DNA of 8,824 nt from Thermoleophilia bacterium. GTDB lineage: Bacteria; Actinomycetota; Thermoleophilia; Gaiellales; JAICJC01. Location: positions 1 to 8,824 of the forward strand of contig JAICJM010000172.1 in the NCBI GenBank assembly GCA_025928435.1. The letters are read 5' to 3'. Under the pieces are notes generated by a model that made no database searches, was not told the origin of the DNA, and saw only the letters and a list, made by a program, of their open reading frames with translations. The translations under genes were made by a program, and so were the position numbers. Below, piece by piece: positions 5,577 through 8,824 of the stretch (position 1 is its first letter; the number at the start of each line of letters is the position of its first letter).

Positions 5577-6442
5577 TCGCAGTCGTGCTGGTCGGCGGGG
5601 AGGGCACTCGCCTGCGCCCGCTCACCTACGCCACCCCCAAGCCGATGCTCCCGATCGCGAACCGCCCCTTCCTCGAGCACCAGATCGCGCACCTGCGCGC
5701 CCACGGCATCGACCGCGTCGTGCTCGCGTGCGGCTACCGGCCCGACGCGATCCGGGACCACTTTGGCGACGAGCTCGAGTACGTCGTCGAGCCCGAGCCG
5801 CTCGGCACCGGCGGCGCGATCGCCCACGCCGCCCGCGAGCTGTCCGAGACCTTCGTGGTCGCAAACGGCGACGTCCTCACCGACCTCGACCTCTCGGCGC
5901 TCGTGCGCTTCCACCGCGACCGCGAGGCGCGCATGAGCCTGGCGCTCCACCCGGTCGAGGATCCCAGTCGCTACGGCGTGGTCGTGACGGCCGCCGACGG
6001 CGCCGTGACCGCGTTCGTCGAGAAGCCCGCGCCGGGGACTGCCCCCGCGGTGACGATCAACGCCGGCACCTACGTGGTCGAGCCCGGCGTGCTCGACCTG
6101 ATCCCGGCGGGAAGGCCCGTCTCGGTCGAGTACGAGGTGTTCCCGCTGCTCGTCGGCGCGGGCCTTCACGCGCAGAGCTCGGACGGCTACTGGCGCGACA
6201 TCGGCACGCCCGAGAGCTACCTGGCCGCCAACCTCGAGCGGATGCCCGCGGGCGGCCTCGTCGACCCCTCGGCGCAGGTCGATCCGGCCGCCGACGTGAC
6301 AGGTTCCGTGGTCGGCCCCGGCTGCCGGGTGGAGGCGGGCGCGCGCGTGTCCGGCTCGGTGCTGCTACAAGGCGCAGTTGTGACGGCCGGGCGGACGGTG
6401 GAGAATCGCGTGATGGGCAGCGACGGGGAGCCCGTGTGGTAG
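5573..6442 (+). CDS. Sugar-1-phosphate nucleotidyltransferase, mannose-1-phosphate guanylyltransferase-like
   Basis: 289-residue enzyme that joins a nucleotide to a sugar-1-phosphate, releasing pyrophosphate. The nucleotide-binding loop is LVGGEGTRLRPLT (6-18), followed by TPKPMLPIANRPFLEH (21-36). Metal-binding NGD is at 98-100 (D100). FVEKP (148-152) and INAGTY (162-167) line the sugar pocket, and EYEVFPLLV and GYWRDIGTPESYLAAN close the catalytic domain. This wording is closest to GMPPB/ManC-like guanylyltransferases; glucose-1-phosphate uridylyl- or thymidylyltransferase activity cannot be excluded. The isomerase gene next door, which can make mannose-6-P, supports GDP-mannose. The C-terminal left-handed beta-helix is short: about 40-60 residues (from 229) with three or four hexapeptide-like turns, against about 100 residues in 360-residue GMPPB proteins. 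The GTG start overlaps the ugd stop (GTGA). The frame is open upstream of the start, but that part is a shadow of ugd. Confidence 0.92.
   Translation: MIAVVLVGGEGTRLRPLTYATPKPMLPIANRPFLEHQIAHLRAHGIDRVVLACGYRPDAIRDHFGDELEYVVEPEPLGTGGAIAHAARELSETFVVANGDVLTDLDLSALVRFHRDREARMSLALHPVEDPSRYGVVVTAADGAVTAFVEKPAPGTAPAVTINAGTYVVEPGVLDLIPAGRPVSVEYEVFPLLVGAGLHAQSSDGYWRDIGTPESYLAANLERMPAGGLVDPSAQVDPAADVTGSVVGPGCRVEAGARVSGSVLLQGAVVTAGRTVENRVMGSDGEPVW
6425..6430 (+). promoter_or_regulatory. Ribosome binding site that fixes the isomerase start
   Basis: GGGGAG lies five bases before GTG 6436, inside the end of the nucleotidyltransferase gene. It is the clearest Shine-Dalgarno in the operon and favours GTG 6436 over the in-frame ATG at 6463. 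Confidence 0.65.
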
Positions 6443-7431
6443 CCGCGGCCGACCCATCCGGGATGGCGGACGCCATCGCCGGGATGGCCGAGCAGCTGCG
6501 CGTGGGCGAGCAGGTCGGCGCGGAGGCGGGCGCCCGGGTGGCGCTCCCCGGCGCGGTGATCATCGCGGCGATGGGGGGCTCGGCGATGGGCGGCGAGCTC
6601 CTGCGCGCGCTGGTCGCCGGCGAGTGCCCGGTGCCGATCACGCGCGTCCGCGGCTTCCGCGTGCCCCACTGGGCCGGCCCGGGGACGCTCGTCATGTGCG
6701 TCAGCTACTCGGGCGAGACCCAGGAGACGCTCGCCTGCGCGGAGCAGGCCCGCGACCAGGGCGCCGACCTGCTGGTCGTGGGCTCGGGCGGCACGCTGGT
6801 GGAGCTCGCGCGGGAGTGGAGGGCCGCCTACGCGGAGGTGCCGGATGTGGTCGCGACGGGCCAGCCGCGGGCGGCCCTGGGCTACCTGTTCGGCGCGATG
6901 GCGGGCGCGTTCGGGGCCTGCGGGCTCGCATCCCCGGGCATCGCGTCGGCGGCGGCGGAGGGCGTCGAGCGGGTCGAGGGCGGCCCGGCGCGGGAGCTGG
7001 GCGAGCGCCTGGCGACGACCGTGCCCCTCGTCTACGGCGCCGGCCCGATGGGCGCGGTCGCCTACCGCTGGAAGACGCAGCTGAACGAGAACGCGAAGAT
7101 GCACGCGTTCAGCCACGCGCTGCCCGAGCTGGCCCACAACGAGATCGTGGGCTGGGAGGGCACGCCCCCCGGCCGGTTCGCCGCCGTGTTCCTGTCCGAT
7201 CCGGGCCAGCCCGACGCCGTGCGCACGAGCATCGAGGCCACCGCCCGCCTGATCGCGGACGAGGCGGCCCTGGTCGAGATCGTCGAGGCCCGGGGGGACA
7301 CGCCGGCCGCCCGGGCCTTCTCCCTCGTGGCCCACGGCGACTGGGCCAGCTACGGCGCGGCGCTGCGCCGCGGCGTCGACCCGACGCCCGTGCGCAACAT
7401 CGATGTGCTCAAGCAGGCCTTGACGCGGTAG
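6436..7431 (+). CDS. Bifunctional phosphoglucose/phosphomannose isomerase (SIS family)
   Basis: 331-residue cytosolic SIS-fold isomerase of the archaeal/actinobacterial PGI/PMI type. These interconvert glucose-6-P and fructose-6-P, and mannose-6-P and fructose-6-P, in one active site. The first SIS domain has AMGGSAMGGELL (45-56) and VSYSGETQETL (89-99), the phosphate-binding serine/threonine loops. The second has KTQLNENAK (213-221) and LPELAHNEIVGW (229-240). E218 and H234 are 16 residues apart, exactly as E203 and H219 of the Pyrobaculum enzyme, and are the likely catalytic base and ring-opening histidine. The gene overlaps the nucleotidyltransferase stop by 7 nt and has a good ribosome binding site. 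It would supply mannose-6-P for GDP-mannose, but a phosphomannomutase is needed in between and is not in this window. The tail of this gene (7420-7425) also encodes the -35 box of the next gene. Confidence 0.93.
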   Translation: MVAAADPSGMADAIAGMAEQLRVGEQVGAEAGARVALPGAVIIAAMGGSAMGGELLRALVAGECPVPITRVRGFRVPHWAGPGTLVMCVSYSGETQETLACAEQARDQGADLLVVGSGGTLVELAREWRAAYAEVPDVVATGQPRAALGYLFGAMAGAFGACGLASPGIASAAAEGVERVEGGPARELGERLATTVPLVYGAGPMGAVAYRWKTQLNENAKMHAFSHALPELAHNEIVGWEGTPPGRFAAVFLSDPGQPDAVRTSIEATARLIADEAALVEIVEARGDTPAARAFSLVAHGDWASYGAALRRGVDPTPVRNIDVLKQALTR

Positions 7432-7448
7432 CGCATAGGCGCTATATA
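7420..7448 (+). promoter_or_regulatory. Near-consensus promoter for the membrane protein gene (leaderless)
   Basis: TTGACG (7420-7425, five of six to TTGACA), a 17-bp spacer, then TATATA (7443-7448, five of six to TATAAT). The -10 ends six bases before ATG 7455, so the expected +1 is the A of the start codon and the mRNA would be leaderless. No Shine-Dalgarno is present, which agrees. The -35 is within the last codons of the isomerase gene. Confidence 0.75.
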
Positions 7449-7457
7449 GCGTCTATG
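7434..7457. promoter_or_regulatory. 24-bp near-perfect palindrome over the -10 and start codon (candidate operator)
   Basis: The centre is a perfect 12-bp palindrome, CGCTATATAGCG (7440-7451), and the outer arms are CATAG (7434-7438) and CTATG (7453-7457). Only the pair G7439/T7452 does not match as DNA, and it would be a G-U pair in RNA. The site is centred on the -10 box and ends on the ATG, the classical position for a repressor operator. With a leaderless start the mRNA would contain only the last three bases of it, so an RNA hairpin matters only for read-through transcripts from the upstream operon. The repressor is not identified. Confidence 0.65.
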
Positions 7458-8402
7458 ATATATGACGATCTGATCCACCGGCTGTCGGATGCGCTCGAGC
7501 GCGGGGAGGTCGACCCGGCCCGGCTCGAGGCGCTGCTCCGGCGGCGGAGGCCGGCCCGCCGGGTCGACGTCGCCTCCGTCCTGCGCGCCGCCGGCGCGCT
7601 GATCTGCTTCACCGGCGTCGCCGTGCTCTACGCCATCGGGTACGACGGGCTGCTCACGTGGGCCCAGGCGACGACGCCCTACGTGTTCCCGGCCGCGGCG
7701 CTCGCGGCCGCCCTCCTCCTGCACCGGCGCGACCGGCCCGACTGGGAGGTCGAGCTGGCGGGGGCGACGGGCTACGTCGCGTTCGGGCTGGCCTCTGCGA
7801 CCTCCGCGGCCGTCCTCGGCGCGGGCCCCGGCGCCGGCGCGGCCATCAGCCTCGCAGCCGCCGCGATCGTGGCCGGCCTGCACCGGCTGCTCGGGATCGT
7901 CCGCCTGACCGGCTGGGGGCTGACCGCGTCGCTGGTCGCGTTCACCGGCCTGGCGTCCGACGCGGCCGGCCTGCTCACGAGCTCGTCGGTGCCGTGGTGG
8001 CTGATCGCCCAGGCGGTCGTGGCGGTGCCGGTCGGCGGCCTGCTGCTGCGGCGCGGCTCGCACGCCGGCGCCGAGGCGGCCTGGCGCTCGTCCTCGCTGC
8101 TCGCGATCACCTCGGCGGTGGCCGGCATGGCCTCCACGGGCGTCGACCGCCTGGGGCCGTGGCACGCGCTCCTGACGGTCGCGGTGGCGGTCTCCCTCGT
8201 CGCCGCCGCCCGGTTCGACCTCCGAAGCCTGCTCTGGACCGGAGCGCTGGGCGGCCTCGTCTGGCTCGTGGCGCTGTCGATCGTGGTCGGCTCGAGCATC
8301 GGCTGGGCGCTCGCGGTGATCGTCTTCGGCGCCGGCCTGATCGCGCTCGCGTCGCTGGTCGCGCGGCGGCGGAACCTGGGCGTCGCGAGCCCGGCGATAT
8401 AG
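7455..8402 (+). CDS. Polytopic membrane protein of unknown function
   Basis: 315 residues. A short cytosolic, charged N-terminus (1-42: a predicted helix [19 protein letters not shown], then RRRRPARR) is followed by about nine or ten hydrophobic segments. Clear ones are near 43-63 ([19 protein letters not shown]) and 74-89, with further Ala/Gly/Val-rich helices to the C-terminus; the protein ends with positively charged RRRN. An N-terminal helix that resembles a sorting or shufflon-like stalk plus many helices is reminiscent of DUF2157-type membrane proteins, but I do not recognise it firmly and offer no function. ATG 7455 is chosen from the promoter spacing. The gene has its own promoter with a palindromic site, unlike the coupled genes upstream, so it is probably controlled separately. 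Its stop codon overlaps the first possible start of mtnA by one base. Confidence 0.82.
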   Translation: MIYDDLIHRLSDALERGEVDPARLEALLRRRRPARRVDVASVLRAAGALICFTGVAVLYAIGYDGLLTWAQATTPYVFPAAALAAALLLHRRDRPDWEVELAGATGYVAFGLASATSAAVLGAGPGAGAAISLAAAAIVAGLHRLLGIVRLTGWGLTASLVAFTGLASDAAGLLTSSSVPWWLIAQAVVAVPVGGLLLRRGSHAGAEAAWRSSSLLAITSAVAGMASTGVDRLGPWHALLTVAVAVSLVAAARFDLRSLLWTGALGGLVWLVALSIVVGSSIGWALAVIVFGAGLIALASLVARRRNLGVASPAI

Positions 8403-8403
8403 T
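8398..8403 (+). promoter_or_regulatory. Putative -10 box for mtnA
   Basis: TATAGT (five of six to TATAAT) spans the stop codon of the membrane protein gene and ends seven bases before GTG 8411, a leaderless spacing. No good -35 is seen at 16-18 bp. Read-through from the promoter at 7420 is the alternative. Confidence 0.4.
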
Positions 8404-8410
8404 GGCTCGG

Positions 8411-8824
8411 GTGATCGCGCCTCCCCGCTCAACCGCGCTCGCGCCGCACCGGATCGCCCGCATCGAGGACGGTGCGGTGGTGCTCCTCGACCAGACCCGG
8501 CTCCCGGCCGAGACCGTCGAGGTGCGGCTCGAGACGTGGCAGGAGGTGGCCGACGCGATCCGCGGCATGGTCGTACGCGGCGCGCCCGCCATCGGCATCG
8601 CGGCCGCCTACGGCGCCGCTCTGGCAGCGGCGCGAAGCCGTGCTGACGACGTCGGGACGCTGCGCGACGACGTCGCCCGCGCCTGCACGGGCCTGGCGGG
8701 GACGCGGCCGACGGCCGTCAACCTGACCTGGGCGCTGACGCGGATGCGGGCCCGCTCGGACGCGCCCCACCGCGGCCCGGCCGAGGCGCGCGACGCGCTG
8801 CGGCGCGAGGCCGAGGCGATCCAC
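8411..8824 (+). CDS. mtnA: S-methyl-5-thioribose-1-phosphate isomerase, N-terminal part
   Basis: The first 138 residues of MtnA, which converts 5-methylthioribose-1-phosphate to methylthioribulose-1-phosphate in the methionine salvage pathway. The family is related to the eIF2B alpha/beta/delta subunits. Visible signatures are [15 protein letters not shown] (18-32), [16 protein letters not shown] (53-68; R56 phosphate-binding) and [12 protein letters not shown] (98-109; R99). The gene runs off the end of the window; the full protein is usually about 340-350 residues, so the catalytic Cys and Asp in the C-terminal half are not seen. Two in-frame GTG starts exist: 8402, which shares one base with the preceding TAG, and 8411, preferred because of the TATAGT box; neither has a Shine-Dalgarno. 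The usual IEW near the N-terminus reads ARIEDG here, a small variation. No other methionine-salvage gene is in the window. Confidence 0.92.
   Translation, partial: MIAPPRSTALAPHRIARIEDGAVVLLDQTRLPAETVEVRLETWQEVADAIRGMVVRGAPAIGIAAAYGAALAAARSRADDVGTLRDDVARACTGLAGTRPTAVNLTWALTRMRARSDAPHRGPAEARDALRREAEAIH

Noticed and set aside
7434..7457. Palindrome as a terminator for the upstream operon
   Set aside because: The centre is A/T-rich and no T-tract follows. The match to a promoter with correct spacing explains it better.
7455..8402. Firm assignment of the membrane protein to DUF2157
   Set aside because: The charged N-terminal helix followed by many membrane segments is only a loose likeness; no diagnostic motif was recognised.
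1..8824. CRISPR array, tRNA or rRNA genes, phage or toxin-antitoxin module
   Set aside because: No spaced direct repeats, cloverleaf or rRNA-like sequence was seen. The only repeated element is the pair of RAYT palindromes.

Overview
The window is GC-rich DNA, tightly packed with genes on the + strand, with many GTG starts and 1-7 nt gene overlaps. It carries a LytR-CpsA-Psr (LCP) cell-wall ligase and several start codons that look leaderless. This fits an Actinomycetota-like, high-GC Gram-positive chromosome. The LCP protein with an extra C-terminal domain and the archaeal-type phosphoglucose/phosphomannose isomerase make a deep-branching lineage such as Thermoleophilia plausible, but that placement is an inference.

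Layout. (1) 2-310: 3' part of a small DUF4389-type membrane protein. (2) 304-1114: a REP-RAYT unit, in which a minus-strand Y1/HUH transposase-like gene with a C-terminal helix-turn-helix lies between two 31-bp palindromes arranged as inverted repeats (29/31 identical). The left palindrome supplies the stop codons of both converging genes and looks like a two-way terminator. (3) 1136-2239: an M20 (ArgE/DapE-type) zinc hydrolase that starts 21 bp after the right palindrome. (4) 2323-7431: a four-gene, translationally coupled operon: LCP ligase, UDP-glucose 6-dehydrogenase, a mannose-1-phosphate guanylyltransferase-like sugar nucleotidyltransferase, and a bifunctional phosphoglucose/phosphomannose isomerase. 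(5) 7455-8402: a polytopic membrane protein of unknown function, with its own near-consensus promoter and a 24-bp palindrome over the -10 and start codon. (6) 8402/8411-8824: the 5' part of mtnA (methionine salvage), running off the window. No stretch over 300 bp lacks a gene.

How the genes fit together. The isomerase can connect glucose-6-P, fructose-6-P and mannose-6-P. The nucleotidyltransferase would activate a sugar-1-phosphate, most likely to GDP-mannose. The dehydrogenase makes UDP-glucuronate, and the LCP protein would ligate a finished glycopolymer to peptidoglycan. The set reads as precursor supply plus final attachment for a mannose- and/or uronate-containing wall polymer. No phosphomannomutase, glycosyltransferase or flippase is present here.

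The points most worth a second look are the REP-RAYT unit and its fused stop codons/terminator, the promoter-palindrome-leaderless start of the unknown membrane protein, and the uncharacterised C-terminal domain of the LCP protein.
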